Positions 35,045 through 44,033 of a stretch of 64,000 nt of DNA are shown one piece after another. The translations under genes and the position numbers were made by a program. A model generated the notes under the pieces. It saw only the letters and a list, made by a program, of their open reading frames with translations, made no database searches and was not told the origin of the DNA. Location of the stretch: assembly GCF_020567425.1 (NCBI RefSeq), contig NZ_JAJCVJ010000003.1, positions 532,034 through 596,033 of the forward strand. Reading direction: 5' to 3'. The stretch is from Salinirubrum litoreum. Lineage in GTDB: Archaea; Halobacteriota; Halobacteria; Halobacteriales; Haloferacaceae. Each line of letters opens with the position of its first letter. Positions within the stretch are counted from its first letter, which is position 1.

Positions 35045-35146
35045 GATGTGGGGGCCTTCTCTCGGGACACTTAAAAGTTGTACCCCGATTCTCCGGTCGT
35101 TGGAAGAGGGACACGCTTTTACTGGTTCCCTTTCTTGCCGGCGAAT

Positions 35147-35311
35147 ATGGCTACTAGTACTGACGCCGATGGAGAACTCGCGGGCGACGACGAGTTCGAC
35201 CCCATCGGGACACTGGTGTTGATCGGCATCTACTTCGCCATCCTCGTGGCGATGTGGATCTTCATGTACTTCGTCGAGTTCCTCGGTAACGATCTGACGG
35301 TGATCGGCTGA
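35147..35311 (+). CDS. cbaD: CbaD-type small subunit of ba3 cytochrome oxidase
   Basis: This 54-residue protein has an acidic N-terminus and a single transmembrane helix (IGTLVLIGIYFAILVAMWIF), followed by MYFVEFLG. This is the size and layout of the small subunit (IIa-like, CbaD) preceding subunit II in haloarchaeal ba3 oxidases. It probably packs against subunits I and II. It begins the operon, two bases before cbaB; the TTTTAC/TATA-like promoter elements lie within 40 bases upstream. Confidence 0.82.
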   Translation: MATSTDADGELAGDDEFDPIGTLVLIGIYFAILVAMWIFMYFVEFLGNDLTVIG

Positions 35312-35313
35312 GC

Positions 35314-35823
35314 ATGCACGTTCACAAGTACGAGAAACTCTGGTTGGTCGCGGCACTGTTGCTGATCGTCGGGTTCGTCGCCACGATCACCTACGGCGCG
35401 GTCGGTGCCGGGGTGGCGATGGTCGACGACAGCGGCGGAACGATCGACGCGAACTCGATCGGCGACGACGAGAACTTCGGCGATCCGGGAGTGGTCCAGA
35501 CCGGCGAGGACGAGTACGCGGCCTACGTCGTCGCCCAGCAGTTCAGCTTCCGCCCCGACCCGATCCGGGTGCCCGCGGGTAGCGAAGTGACCTTCTACGT
35601 CACCTCGCCGGACGTGATCCACGGCTTCGAGATCGTCGGGACGAACGCCAACACGATGGTCGTCCCCGGACAGGTCTCGGAGATCACCGTTCGGTTCGAC
35701 GAGCAGTCCGAAGTGAAAGAGTACGGCATCCTCTGTAACGAGTACTGCGGCTCCGCACACCACACGATGGAGGGCAAGGTCGTCGTCGTTCCCCAGTCGG
35801 AGTGGGACGGAGGTGACGCCTGA
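35314..35823 (+). CDS. cbaB: Cytochrome c oxidase subunit II (CuA), ba3 type
   Basis: This 169-residue protein has one N-terminal transmembrane helix (LWLVAALLLIVGFVATITYG). An extracellular cupredoxin domain follows with the complete CuA site: the first His in SPDVIHGFEIVG, then CNEYCGSAHHTM supplying both cysteines, His and Met. It receives electrons, probably from a halocyanin or soluble carrier, and passes them to subunit I. Having only one membrane helix is typical of ba3 (type B) oxidases. Its TGA overlaps the next ATG by one base, so cbaB and cbaA are translationally coupled. Confidence 0.93.
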   Translation: MHVHKYEKLWLVAALLLIVGFVATITYGAVGAGVAMVDDSGGTIDANSIGDDENFGDPGVVQTGEDEYAAYVVAQQFSFRPDPIRVPAGSEVTFYVTSPDVIHGFEIVGTNANTMVVPGQVSEITVRFDEQSEVKEYGILCNEYCGSAHHTMEGKVVVVPQSEWDGGDA

Positions 35824-37622
35824 TGGCGACGACAGAACCGACGTTCGCCGACCGGTTCCCGGACACGGCTGCGGTCGTCAGGGCGTGTCTGTACGTCTCG
35901 TTCATCTCGCTCGGCATCGGTGCGCTCGCGGGACTCGTCCAGGCGCTCCACCGGACGAACGTCCTCCGGGTGATCAGTTCCGTGGACTACTACACGGTCC
36001 TGACCGTCCACGGGGTCCTGCTCGCCATCGTGTTCACCATCTACTTCCTCTGTGGCATCTTCGCGTGGGCGACCGCCCGGAGCTTCGACCGGCCACCCGA
36101 GAGCATCCGGTTCACGTGGACGTGGTTCGGACTGATGACGCTCGGCACCGTCCTGGCGTCCGCCGCCATCCTCGGCGGCTTCGTGCCGAGTCTCGGTGTC
36201 AGCGCAGACGTGCTGTTCACCTTCTACGCGCCGCTGCAGGCACACCCGCTGTTCTACATCGGACTGGCGCTGTTCGTCGTCGGGACGTGGCTCGCGGGCG
36301 TCGACTGGTTCTGGACGTGGCGCGCCTGGGCCGGTGAGAACCCGGACGAGCGCATCCCGCTGCAGGGGTTCATGGTACTGACGACGATGCTGATGTGGTA
36401 CATCGCCACCATCGGCATCGCCGTCTCCGTCGTCTTCTTCCTCATCCCGTGGTCGCTGGGCCTCATCGACAGCGTCAACCCACTGCTCACGCGGACGCTG
36501 TTCTGGTTCTTCGGCCACCCGATCGTCTACTTCTGGCTGATGCCGGCGTACCTGTTGTGGTACACGGTCCTGCCGAAGCTCTCCGGCGGACGCCTGTTCT
36601 CCGACCCGCTCGCGCGTGTCGTGTTCGTCCTCTTTCTCCTCCTGTCGACGCCGGTCGGCATCCACCACCAGTACGTGGACCCAGGTATCGCAGAGGGGTT
36701 CAAGTTCATCGCCATGACGAACACGATGTTCCTGCTGCTGCCGAGTCTGCTCACCGCGTTCACGGTCGTCGCCTCGATGGAGTACGGCGCGCGCCAGCGC
36801 GGCGGTGAGGGCTACTTCGGGTGGCTCTCTGCGCTCCCGTGGCGGAATCCGGCGTTCACCGGGATGGCTCTCGCGGGGCTGATGTTCGCGGCCGGCGGCT
36901 TCTCCGGGATGATCAACGCCGGGATGAACATCAACTACCTCGTCCACAACACGCTGTGGGTGCCGGGCCACTTCCACATGACCGTCGGCACCGCGGTCGC
37001 ACTGACGTTCATGGCCGCCTCCTACTGGCTCGTCCCGCAGATATCGAACAAGCGGCTCTACAGCCGGCCCATCGGACTGGCGCAGGTCGCGCTCTGGTTC
37101 GTCGGCATGACGTTCATGTCGAACGCCATGCACCGTGGTGGCCTCCTCGGCATCCCGCGCCGGACCGCAGAACCGCAGTACACCAACTTCGACTTCGTGA
37201 CGGCCATCGGCAGTGTCGCCGAGATCCGGGTCCAGATCGCGCTCGGCGGCGTCCTGCTGTTCGTCTCGACCGTGCTGTTCCTCGTGAACATGCACATCAC
37301 CGTCGCCTCCTCGCGGGCCGACTCGATCCGGCAGTCCGGCACGCTTCCGACGCCGCTCTCGACGGCGGCCGACTCGCCGCGCGTGCTCGACAACCTCAAG
37401 ATGTGGACCGGCATCGCGCTGGTGCTCGTCGCGCTGGCGTACGCGCTCCCGCTGTACTCCATCGTCCAGCAGCAGGGGCTGTTCGGCAACGGCGTCGGCA
37501 CCTACCCGGTCGTCATCGAACTCCTGCGCGGCCACCTGCCGGTCGGCCTCGTGGAGTTCCTCCGGCACCTGCCGACGACCGCCGTGGACGCGACGGTCGG
37601 CCTCCTGGAGGTGGTCCGATGA
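35823..37622 (+). CDS. cbaA: Cytochrome c oxidase subunit I, ba3 type
   Basis: This 599-residue membrane protein has the heme-copper oxidase core. A low-spin heme ligand is in YTVLTVHGVLLAIVF. The CuB/cross-linked tyrosine motif is GHPIVYFWLMPAY, the His pair is GIHHQYVDP, and the heme a3/low-spin histidines are in PGHFHMTVGTAVAL. The HPIVY form and about 13 helices fit the B-type (ba3) subfamily, which pumps protons with high oxygen affinity. The preceding subunit II and small CbaD, and the overlapping downstream CbaE, confirm the operon. Divergent copper-handling genes probably supply its CuA and CuB. Confidence 0.95.
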   Translation: MATTEPTFADRFPDTAAVVRACLYVSFISLGIGALAGLVQALHRTNVLRVISSVDYYTVLTVHGVLLAIVFTIYFLCGIFAWATARSFDRPPESIRFTWTWFGLMTLGTVLASAAILGGFVPSLGVSADVLFTFYAPLQAHPLFYIGLALFVVGTWLAGVDWFWTWRAWAGENPDERIPLQGFMVLTTMLMWYIATIGIAVSVVFFLIPWSLGLIDSVNPLLTRTLFWFFGHPIVYFWLMPAYLLWYTVLPKLSGGRLFSDPLARVVFVLFLLLSTPVGIHHQYVDPGIAEGFKFIAMTNTMFLLLPSLLTAFTVVASMEYGARQRGGEGYFGWLSALPWRNPAFTGMALAGLMFAAGGFSGMINAGMNINYLVHNTLWVPGHFHMTVGTAVALTFMAASYWLVPQISNKRLYSRPIGLAQVALWFVGMTFMSNAMHRGGLLGIPRRTAEPQYTNFDFVTAIGSVAEIRVQIALGGVLLFVSTVLFLVNMHITVASSRADSIRQSGTLPTPLSTAADSPRVLDNLKMWTGIALVLVALAYALPLYSIVQQQGLFGNGVGTYPVVIELLRGHLPVGLVEFLRHLPTTAVDATVGLLEVVR

Positions 37623-37816
37623 GAGAGCTCTCTCGTGGCGGCCTGCTGATCGTCGTCGCGTTCAGCATCCCGCTGTTCGTCGAACTCCGCACCGTCGCGG
37701 GGTTCGTCGGTGTCGACCTCCCGCTCACCGCGGTGGCGGTACTCGCCGTGTTGTTCTACGCCGGTCTCCTGCTGGCGTACTACCTGAGCAAGCCGGTCGA
37801 GGGCACCGCCGCCTGA
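37619..37816 (+). CDS. cbaE: CbaE-type small membrane subunit of the ba3 oxidase operon
   Basis: This 65-residue protein has two hydrophobic helices (LLIVVAFSIPLFVELRTVAG and a second from about 36 to 58) and a short charged tail. It overlaps the end of subunit I by 4 bases (ATGA), so it is made together with it. Position and size match CbaE of haloarchaeal cbaDBAE operons. The role is structural or unknown. Confidence 0.75.
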   Translation: MRELSRGGLLIVVAFSIPLFVELRTVAGFVGVDLPLTAVAVLAVLFYAGLLLAYYLSKPVEGTAA

Positions 37817-37823
37817 ACCGCCG

Positions 37824-38516
37824 ATGTCGACCCGCCTCGCCGCCGTGACGCGGCCGTTCCGTGCGACCGGGCTGCCGCCCCGCCGACTCGCCGTCGCGCT
37901 CGCGGGGCTGGTCGGCGTCGAGGCACTCCTCCTGCTCGCGTGGCTGTGGGTCTCTCCCGGCGACGTGACCGCACCACGGTACCTGCTGTACCCGTTCGTC
38001 TGGATCGACGCGAGCCTCCTGGCCGCCGCGCTGGTGCTCGGCGACGCGCGTGGTCGACAGGAGTCGGCGGGCGGTCGTCCGGGGGCGGTGGCTGTGCTCG
38101 TCGGTGTCGGCTACGCCGTCCTGTTGCTGTGGGCCGGCGGACTGATCGGACGAGGCGGTGGGTCGGGGGCGCTGACCCTCCTCACGGCACCGCCGGGGTG
38201 GGGCCCCATCATCCTGTACGACGGGGCGGTCCGACTCGCCGTCGTCCCGTTCAAACTGATCGGCTACCTCGTCTTGGCGTGGCTCGTCGCGCTCGTCGTG
38301 GGTGCTGCGGGCCGGCCACTCGTCTCGGGTGCGCTCGGGCTGGTGACCTGCGTGGGCTGTACCGGCCCCCTGATCCTCGCGCTCGTCGCGGCGCTCGGGG
38401 GCGGGTCGGTGACGGCGTACGCTGCGGTCTCAGACCTCTCGTACGACCTCTCGACGGTGGTCTTCCTGGTGAGCCTCGTCGGCGTGACGTGGAGCGTCCT
38501 GCGGAGTCGCCACTGA
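37824..38516 (+). CDS. Membrane protein at the end of the ba3 oxidase operon
   Basis: This 230-residue protein has about seven transmembrane helices. A loop carries LVTCVGCTGPLILALVAAL (residues about 173-191), a CxxC pair close to the membrane. It starts 7 bases after cbaE and so is co-transcribed. Its place corresponds to the cbaC position in some haloarchaeal operons, but I cannot confirm homology. The cysteine pair suggests a role in metal (copper) transfer or redox assembly of the oxidase. Confidence 0.75.
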   Translation: MSTRLAAVTRPFRATGLPPRRLAVALAGLVGVEALLLLAWLWVSPGDVTAPRYLLYPFVWIDASLLAAALVLGDARGRQESAGGRPGAVAVLVGVGYAVLLLWAGGLIGRGGGSGALTLLTAPPGWGPIILYDGAVRLAVVPFKLIGYLVLAWLVALVVGAAGRPLVSGALGLVTCVGCTGPLILALVAALGGGSVTAYAAVSDLSYDLSTVVFLVSLVGVTWSVLRSRH

Positions 38517-38610
38517 GTGGCCGCGAGTACCGAGAGGGCCGCTGCGACCCGAGTCCGTGGGCCGGAGTCACCGAGTTCTCGTCGTCGGAACTCGTGGAGA
38601 AACAGGTCGG

Positions 38611-38862
38611 TTATCGACCGGGCGTCGGCTCGAACCGGCGGACCGCGAAGAACGTGGCGACGAGCAGGAGGCCCATCGCGGTCGCGGCGAGGAACGTCGG
38701 CGTGAGCGTGACGACAGAGCCGACGATGGAACCGACGACGGTCTGGGTGGCGAGGGCGTACCCCGCGACGCCGATCAGCAGGAGTGCGACCAGGCCGTAC
38801 ACGCTCATGACGACGCGGAGTGGGTCGAACTGGACTCGTGGGGTGGATCGTCGAAGTGTCAT
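38611..38862 (-). CDS. Small two-helix membrane protein
   Basis: This 83-residue protein has a basic N-terminus (MTLRRSTPRVQFDPLRV) and two hydrophobic helices (about 18-40 and 46-72), ending in a charged FFAVRRFEPTPGR tail. On its strand a TTTATACC element about 30-40 bases before the ATG is a good TATA box and supports expression. Function unknown. It converges on the oxidase operon. Confidence 0.7.
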   Translation of the reverse strand: MTLRRSTPRVQFDPLRVVMSVYGLVALLLIGVAGYALATQTVVGSIVGSVVTLTPTFLAATAMGLLLVATFFAVRRFEPTPGR

Positions 38863-38929
38863 TGGTTCTCACCTCCATCTGACGCACCGGAGTATGGTAT
38901 AAACCCCTCTCGATTCTATCTTCCTGAGA

Positions 38930-39346
38930 ACGAGCCACTGTCGACTCCTCGCGTCGACTCTCGGGACGACTGCTGGACTCGACAGTCCGACCGCAGACGA
39001 CGACTTCCGCGGTCGCCTCCCGTCGACGATTCGCGGGTCGATCTCTGAAGGTGGCTCGCCGGTCGGTCCCGGGGGCCGATACCCCGGACCCCGTATCGGA
39101 CGCGATCTGCTGGCGACCGGCACCGGGCAGTGTCCGAGCGACGGCGAGGTCCTGCCCGCAGGCCGGGCCGCCGGCAGTCGGGGAGGGGTGGGGCGTACTG
39201 CGACCGCGGGGGTCCCCACCGCCGCCGACACGCCGACGGACGACCGGTGACGACGCCGACGCCCTGTCTCTCTGACGACGGTTCGGCGAGCGGTGACTGC
39301 CGAGTCCACCACAAGTGTCTTGTACGTATCGCACCATATTGGGAGT
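38930..39346. other. GC-rich intergenic region, no gene seen
   Basis: Roughly 400 bases show several open frames on both strands, but all are Arg/Pro/Ser-rich with unhalophilic composition and no plausible start context. The last 45 bases before the next gene become more AT-rich and probably contain its promoter. Confidence 0.4.
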
Positions 39347-39556
39347 ATGGAGAAGAACGTCGGACAGGTGGACAGTATCGCGCGCGTCGGACTCGGAGCG
39401 ATCCTCGGGATCGTTTCGCTGCTCGTCCTCGCCGGGACGGTCGGCGGCCCGGCGATCCTCTCGCCGATCCTCGGCATCGTCGCGGTGATCCTGCTGGTGA
39501 CGGGCCTCACCGGAACCTGTGGGCTCTACTCGGTGCTCGGCATCCGGACGAACTGA
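39347..39556 (+). CDS. DUF2892-type inner membrane protein
   Basis: This 69-residue protein begins MEKNVGQVDSIARVGLGAIL and has two hydrophobic helices. The second carries LLVTGLTGTCGLYSVLGI. The pattern of N-terminal KNVGxxDSxxRxxLG plus TGxCxxYxxLGI is the hallmark of DUF2892 proteins. These are often fused to or placed beside rhodanese-like sulfur carriers; none is adjacent here. Function unknown; the retained cysteine may be functional. Confidence 0.85.
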   Translation: MEKNVGQVDSIARVGLGAILGIVSLLVLAGTVGGPAILSPILGIVAVILLVTGLTGTCGLYSVLGIRTN

Positions 39557-39596
39557 GGCCGATCGACCTCATCCGACGAGAAGCACCCGTCAGCCC

Positions 39597-39622
39597 GAGA
39601 ATTTTCACAATTTTCACACAGT
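39597..39622. terminator. AT-rich motif between convergent genes, likely bidirectional terminator
   Basis: GAGAATTTTCACAATTTTCA then CACAG lies between the stop of the DUF2892 gene (41 bases before) and the stop of the ZIP transporter gene (20 bases after). T-tracts occur on both strands. It is also a member of the AT-rich motif family. Confidence 0.4.
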
Positions 39623-39642
39623 GCGACTCCTCAGTCCAGACT

Positions 39643-40470
39643 TCACCCGAGCGAGATGTCCAGATACAGCATGACCACGACACCGAGCATCGTGCCCAGC
39701 GTGGCGATCCGCTCGTGGCCGTGGACGTGGGTCTCGGGCACGATCTCGTCGGAGATGACGAACAGCATCGCCCCGGCCGCAAAGCCCATCGCGTAGGGGA
39801 GGAGTGTCGAGACGGTCTGGACCGCGTAGGCACCGAGCACCGCCAGTGGAATCTCGACTACCCCCGACCGTACCCCTGCGAAGACGGCGTAGAACCGGCG
39901 GTCGAGGCCGGCGTTGATCGCCGCCACGGAGACCGCGAGTCCCTCCGGGATGTTCTGGATACCGATGGCGAGCATCAGCGGGATCGCCGTCGAGAGGTCC
40001 CCCGACCCGAAGCCGACGCCGACCGCGAGGCCCTCGGGCATGTTGTGGAGCGTGATGGCGAGGACGAACAACACGACTCCTGCCAACTTCTCGTCCGAGA
40101 CCGGGAGTTCGTCGCTCGGGTTCGCGGCGTCGCTCCGGCGTCGCCCGGTCACGAGGTAGTGGGCGTGCGGGACGATCGCGTCCGACCGATCCAGAAAGAG
40201 TGCCCCGAGTGCGATGCCCGCCAGCACCGGGAGCGGGTTCCCGTTCGAGTAGGTCTCGACCCCGGGGATGATGAGACTCGTGAACGCCGCCGCGAGCATC
40301 ACCCCGGCTGCGAAGCCCAGTGCGCCGTCCATCGCCCGCTGTGACGGGTCTCGCCACAGAAAGACGAGTGACGCGCCGAGCAGATTCAGCCCCGCGATGA
40401 CGAGTCCCCCGATCAAGCCGTGGATCACCGGGTCGGTCCCGAACAGACTCGTGAACTGATCGGCTACCAC
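39643..40470 (-). CDS. ZIP-family metal transporter
   Basis: This 275-residue protein has about eight helices and two ZIP metal-site motifs: HNMPEGLAVGVGFGSG (TM4, residues about 148-163) and GIQNIPEGLAVSVAA (TM5). A cytosolic loop is acidic and contains a few histidines (VPHAHYLVTGRRRSD). The C-terminal HVHGHERI could also bind metal. The family imports or exports Zn, Fe or Mn down a gradient. The GTG start is chosen because GGAGGG stands just upstream and hydrophobic sequence begins soon after; the ATG 46 codons earlier adds a non-membrane, unlikely extension. Confidence 0.88.
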   Translation of the reverse strand: MVADQFTSLFGTDPVIHGLIGGLVIAGLNLLGASLVFLWRDPSQRAMDGALGFAAGVMLAAAFTSLIIPGVETYSNGNPLPVLAGIALGALFLDRSDAIVPHAHYLVTGRRRSDAANPSDELPVSDEKLAGVVLFVLAITLHNMPEGLAVGVGFGSGDLSTAIPLMLAIGIQNIPEGLAVSVAAINAGLDRRFYAVFAGVRSGVVEIPLAVLGAYAVQTVSTLLPYAMGFAAGAMLFVISDEIVPETHVHGHERIATLGTMLGVVVMLYLDISLG

Positions 40471-40710
40471 GGCTCCCTCCGGTCGGTACCGACACGACTC
40501 ACTGTCATTCGCTCGGTTCGTTCGACGGCCGGGGATTTGAGTGGTCGGGTCGACCTCACTACGACGTTCCCCGATCTCGTCGGACGCCGAACACTCCCCG
40601 ACCTCCACTGGCTGGCACCGATCCGACTCACGCCGTAAACCAGTGACGGCACCGGCGACGTGCGTGGTCCTGATACGAACTGATGTAGTCGCCGACCGTA
40701 CCGTAGAGAT

Positions 40711-41733
40711 ATGTCCACAGACGACACGATGCGAGCGATGCAGGTGCCGGCCGGCGGCGAACCGTTCGAGGCGGTCGAACTACCGGTTCCGGAACCGGCC
40801 GGAGACGAGGTGCGTGTCGCGGTCGAGGCGTGCGGCATCTGTCACAGCGACGCCTACGCCCGCGAGGGGACCCACCCCGCGGCGAGCTACCCGCGCGTGC
40901 CGGGCCACGAGATCGCCGGGCGGATCGACGCCGTCGGTGATGACGTGGACCTGTGGGAGGTGGGCGACCGCGTCGGCGTCGGCTGGCACGGTGGCCACTG
41001 CTTCACCTGTGACCCCTGTCGCCGTGGCGACTTCCAGGGCTGTGAGAACAGCGAGATCACGGGCCTGACGTTCGACGGCGGGTACGCCGAGTACGCGACC
41101 GTCCCGGCGGAGGCGGTCGGCCGCATCCCCGAGGAACTCGACGCCGTCGACGCCGCACCCCTGCTGTGTGCCGGCATCACGACGTTCAACGCGCTCCGGA
41201 ACGCCGACGCCGATCCCGGTGATCTCGTCGCGGTCCAGGGGATCGGTGGACTGGGCCACCTCGGCGTCCAGTACGCCCACGCGATGGGGTTCGAGACGGT
41301 CGCGCTCTCCCGGTCGCCGGAGAAGGAGTCGCTGGCCCACGAGTTGGGTGCCGACCACTTCGTCGACACGAGCGAGACCGACGCCGGGGAGGCGCTCCAG
41401 TCGCTGGGCGGGGCGTCGCTTGTCCTGGCCACTGCGCCTGCCGAGGACGCCATCGCCGAGGTCGTCGGCGGAATCGGGCGGAACGGGTCGGTCGTCGCGG
41501 TCGGCGTGCCGGGCGAACCGGTGCCGGTCGAGGTCGGACACCTCGTCGGCACTCGTGGGTCGGTCGCCGGCTGGAGTTCCGGTCACGCGAAAGACTGGGA
41601 GGACACGCTCGACTTCAGCGCGCTCCGCGACGTGACACCGACCGTCGAGACGTATCCGCTCGCCGAGGCCGAAGAGGCGTACCAACGGATGCTGGCCAAC
41701 GAGGCACGGTTCCGGATCGTCCTCGAACCCTGA
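40711..41733 (+). CDS. Zinc-dependent alcohol dehydrogenase (MDR family)
   Basis: This 340-residue medium-chain dehydrogenase has a catalytic zinc site in CGICHSDAYA and PGHEIAGRID. The structural zinc lobe is complete (CFTCDPCRRGDFQGC, C-x2-C-x2-C-x7-C). The nucleotide fold is GIGGLGHLGVQYAHAMG, followed by an ALSRSPEKE turn whose serine/arginine could favour NADP(H), though NAD(H) is possible. It oxidises alcohols or reduces aldehydes; the substrate is unknown. It appears monocistronic, divergent from the ZIP transporter across 240 bases. Confidence 0.92.
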   Translation: MSTDDTMRAMQVPAGGEPFEAVELPVPEPAGDEVRVAVEACGICHSDAYAREGTHPAASYPRVPGHEIAGRIDAVGDDVDLWEVGDRVGVGWHGGHCFTCDPCRRGDFQGCENSEITGLTFDGGYAEYATVPAEAVGRIPEELDAVDAAPLLCAGITTFNALRNADADPGDLVAVQGIGGLGHLGVQYAHAMGFETVALSRSPEKESLAHELGADHFVDTSETDAGEALQSLGGASLVLATAPAEDAIAEVVGGIGRNGSVVAVGVPGEPVPVEVGHLVGTRGSVAGWSSGHAKDWEDTLDFSALRDVTPTVETYPLAEAEEAYQRMLANEARFRIVLEP

Positions 41734-41854
41734 ACGACGACCGCTCGGCCCCCCGGCCGCCCACCGCCGACCTGAGTGACGTGGTGGGGCTACAGCGTTC
41801 ACCCTGTCGACGTGCCCCACACGTCTATGTGTGTGAGGTCCTCACCTCCTGGCG

Positions 41855-42082
41855 ATGACGTTCGGCCCGTACCACACGCTCCGTTGCAAAGACGACATCG
41901 CGGCCGCGTTGGTCGATCACCCCGACGAGGAGGACCGTCCGGAGACATCGGGTCCTCGCGAGACCGACGGTCTCGTTCCCGATAGCGCCTCCGAGGTTGA
42001 TTCGGAGACGGCCTCCTTCCTCTCGGACGACGAAGTGGAGGCGGACGTCCTGACCGGCCCTGCCACGTCGACGGACGAGTGA
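41855..42082 (+). CDS. Short acidic hypothetical protein
   Basis: This 75-residue, very acidic and serine-rich protein (from residue 20 mainly Asp, Glu, Ser, Thr) has one cysteine near the N-terminus (YHTLRCKDDIAAALVDHPDE). Composition fits a halophilic cytosolic protein better than the opposite-strand frame does. No domain is recognised and the ribosome-binding context is weak. It is followed by AT-rich sequence that may terminate its transcript. Confidence 0.4.
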   Translation: MTFGPYHTLRCKDDIAAALVDHPDEEDRPETSGPRETDGLVPDSASEVDSETASFLSDDEVEADVLTGPATSTDE

Positions 42083-42085
42083 GCA

Positions 42086-42170
42086 GTAAAAATTCCACAC
42101 ATTTCACACATTCCGAAGACTGCGAGGCGGCTTCGCGCAGATTGTTTACAAATTCTAAAAATTTTTGTGC
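42086..42170. terminator. AT-rich convergent terminator region with motif copies 3 and 4
   Basis: Two AT-rich blocks, AAAAATTCCACACATTTCAC around 42088 and TTTACAAATTCTAAAAATTT from 42147, separate the acidic ORF from the convergent multicopper oxidase gene. On the minus strand a T5 run starts about 10 bases after the oxidase stop. Both blocks belong to the AT-rich motif family. Confidence 0.45.
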
Positions 42171-42173
42171 TGC

Positions 42174-44033
42174 TCACGCGGTCGGGGCGACCACCTCGTA
42201 GGGCAGCATCATCTCCTGGTCCTCGTGTTCGAGGATGTGGCAGTGCCAGACGTACCGCCCCGCGAATCCCGTGAAGGGGACCCTCACTGTCACGATCTCG
42301 TTGGGGTCGACCAGAACGGTGTCCTTCTTGTTCCGATTGTTCGGGCTGATCGAATTCGGCCCACCCCTCGTGATGTAGCTCTCGATGTCGGGCTTGGTCG
42401 CGACCACGCCGTCCATGTAGTCTTGCGCGTCGTCCGCGTAGGTGTCGCCGGTACCGTCGTCCCACGTGAAGGCCCGCCGCTCGACGACCTCGAAGTCGAC
42501 GAGATGGAGGTGGATCGGGTGGGAATCGCCGGTCGTGTTGACGAACTCCCAGTCCTCGTACGTGCCGAGCGTGGGTGTCACCACCGCAGCCTCCTCACTC
42601 CACAGCGAGAGGTCCAGGAAGTGAGAGTCGTAGTCGACTCCGGGTGCCACTTCGAGCGTGGTGCTGTCGAGGGTGAAACTCCTGTCTTCTCCCTTGGTGG
42701 TCACCGGGGGGTGGAAGTCGTACCGGTCGATCGTCCGACCGATTATCTCGAGGAACTGCGCGGCAGGGATGCTGTCGTCGGCCTCGCTGAGCGCCTTCGT
42801 CACCTCGATCTTCAGCATCTCCGGCATGTCGACCTCGATGTCGGGGTCCTCACCGGGCGTCGTGAACTCCTCGCCGGCATACGGGATGCCTGCGCCGTTG
42901 CGGAGAACGAACTCCTGCCCCTCGAACCCGCTGAAGTCGACGATCACGTCGGCACGCTCGGCACCCGAGAGGAGCAACGTCGGCACCATCCCACCGGGTC
43001 CGACGGTGACGACGTCGTCGAGGAAGCCGAGATCGACGCCGATCTGTTCGAGCAACGGAACGTTCGTGTCCGAGTCGTCGGTCTCGTTGTAGAGTTTCAG
43101 GTTGAAGGTGCGCCCGTTCGAGCCGTTGAGGATGCGGAAGCGGTACGGACGCGGTTCCACCGCCAGATACGGGTACGCCTTGCCGTTGACGACCGGCACG
43201 TCGCCGAAGAACTCCGCCTCGAACTCGTCGTCGCTCCCGTCGGGGTAGAACAGCGACCCGTCCGGGTTGAACGACCGGTCCTGCAGGAGAATCGGAATCT
43301 CGTAGTCTCCCGACGGCAGGCTGTTCTCGACTGGCTCACGAAGCAGGTAGAACCCCGCGAGACCGGCGTAGACGTTCAGGCGCGTGATGCCGATCGCGTG
43401 GTCGTGGTACCACAGCGTCGTCGGCTCCTGCTCGTTCTCGTAGTACATCGTCTCCTCGTAACCGACGGGACTGTCGGGGTCCGTCTCTCCGTCCGGCGAG
43501 ACCCACGCGTCCGGGTAGCCGTCGAACTCGGGGGCCGTCACCCCGCCGTGGAGGTGTACCGCGGTTCGAACCTCCGGGGCGTCCTCGCCGGCACCGTGGA
43601 CCCGGGGGTCGACACTCAGCAGGTGTGAGGTCGGGAGTTGGTTCCGGTACGTCACCGCGACCGGTCGACCGGGACGTGCCACGATACTCGAGGCGGGATA
43701 CGTCCCGCCGTAGCCCCAGAGCTTCGTTTCGAGTCCCATCGACGTCGGAAGCACCGCCTGCGTGAACTGGGTCATCGAGATGTCGTACCGTTCGACACCG
43801 CCCTGTCGACTGACTGGACTGAAGACCCCCGGTCGTGGGAGCGGGTCCTCCCACTTGAACTCAGCAGGGACCTCGAGACTCGACTCTGACGGACCTGTCG
43901 TCTCTGCGCGCACGGAGCGGGCACTCCACGGGACGGTTGCGAACAGTCCGGTCGCGGCCGTCGCTTTCAGCACGGCCCGCCGTGGAACGGTTTGTTGTCG
44001 TTGCGACTCCGCGTGGGTGTTGTCTGTCGACAT
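42174..44033 (-). CDS. Tat-exported multicopper oxidase (laccase/CotA-like)
   Basis: This 619-residue enzyme has a Tat signal (PRRAVLKATAATGLFATVPW). All four copper-binding motifs are complete: TAVHLHGGVTAP, WYHDHAIGITRLN, SHPIHLHLVDFEV and WHCHILEHEDQEMML. The last supplies the type 1 Cys, His and Met plus type 3 histidines. It should oxidise phenols, bilirubin-like compounds or metal ions while reducing oxygen to water, as in the characterised Haloferax laccase LccA. GGGGAGGAGACA before the ATG is a good ribosome-binding site. Secreted in folded form, it probably receives copper outside, near the region's copper-export genes. Confidence 0.93.
   Translation of the reverse strand: MSTDNTHAESQRQQTVPRRAVLKATAATGLFATVPWSARSVRAETTGPSESSLEVPAEFKWEDPLPRPGVFSPVSRQGGVERYDISMTQFTQAVLPTSMGLETKLWGYGGTYPASSIVARPGRPVAVTYRNQLPTSHLLSVDPRVHGAGEDAPEVRTAVHLHGGVTAPEFDGYPDAWVSPDGETDPDSPVGYEETMYYENEQEPTTLWYHDHAIGITRLNVYAGLAGFYLLREPVENSLPSGDYEIPILLQDRSFNPDGSLFYPDGSDDEFEAEFFGDVPVVNGKAYPYLAVEPRPYRFRILNGSNGRTFNLKLYNETDDSDTNVPLLEQIGVDLGFLDDVVTVGPGGMVPTLLLSGAERADVIVDFSGFEGQEFVLRNGAGIPYAGEEFTTPGEDPDIEVDMPEMLKIEVTKALSEADDSIPAAQFLEIIGRTIDRYDFHPPVTTKGEDRSFTLDSTTLEVAPGVDYDSHFLDLSLWSEEAAVVTPTLGTYEDWEFVNTTGDSHPIHLHLVDFEVVERRAFTWDDGTGDTYADDAQDYMDGVVATKPDIESYITRGGPNSISPNNRNKKDTVLVDPNEIVTVRVPFTGFAGRYVWHCHILEHEDQEMMLPYEVVAPTA

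Noticed and set aside
35595..37568. A 657-codon minus-strand frame opposite cbaA/cbaB
   Set aside because: It is antisense to clear oxidase subunits and consists of His/Arg/Glu/Asp runs without a fold.
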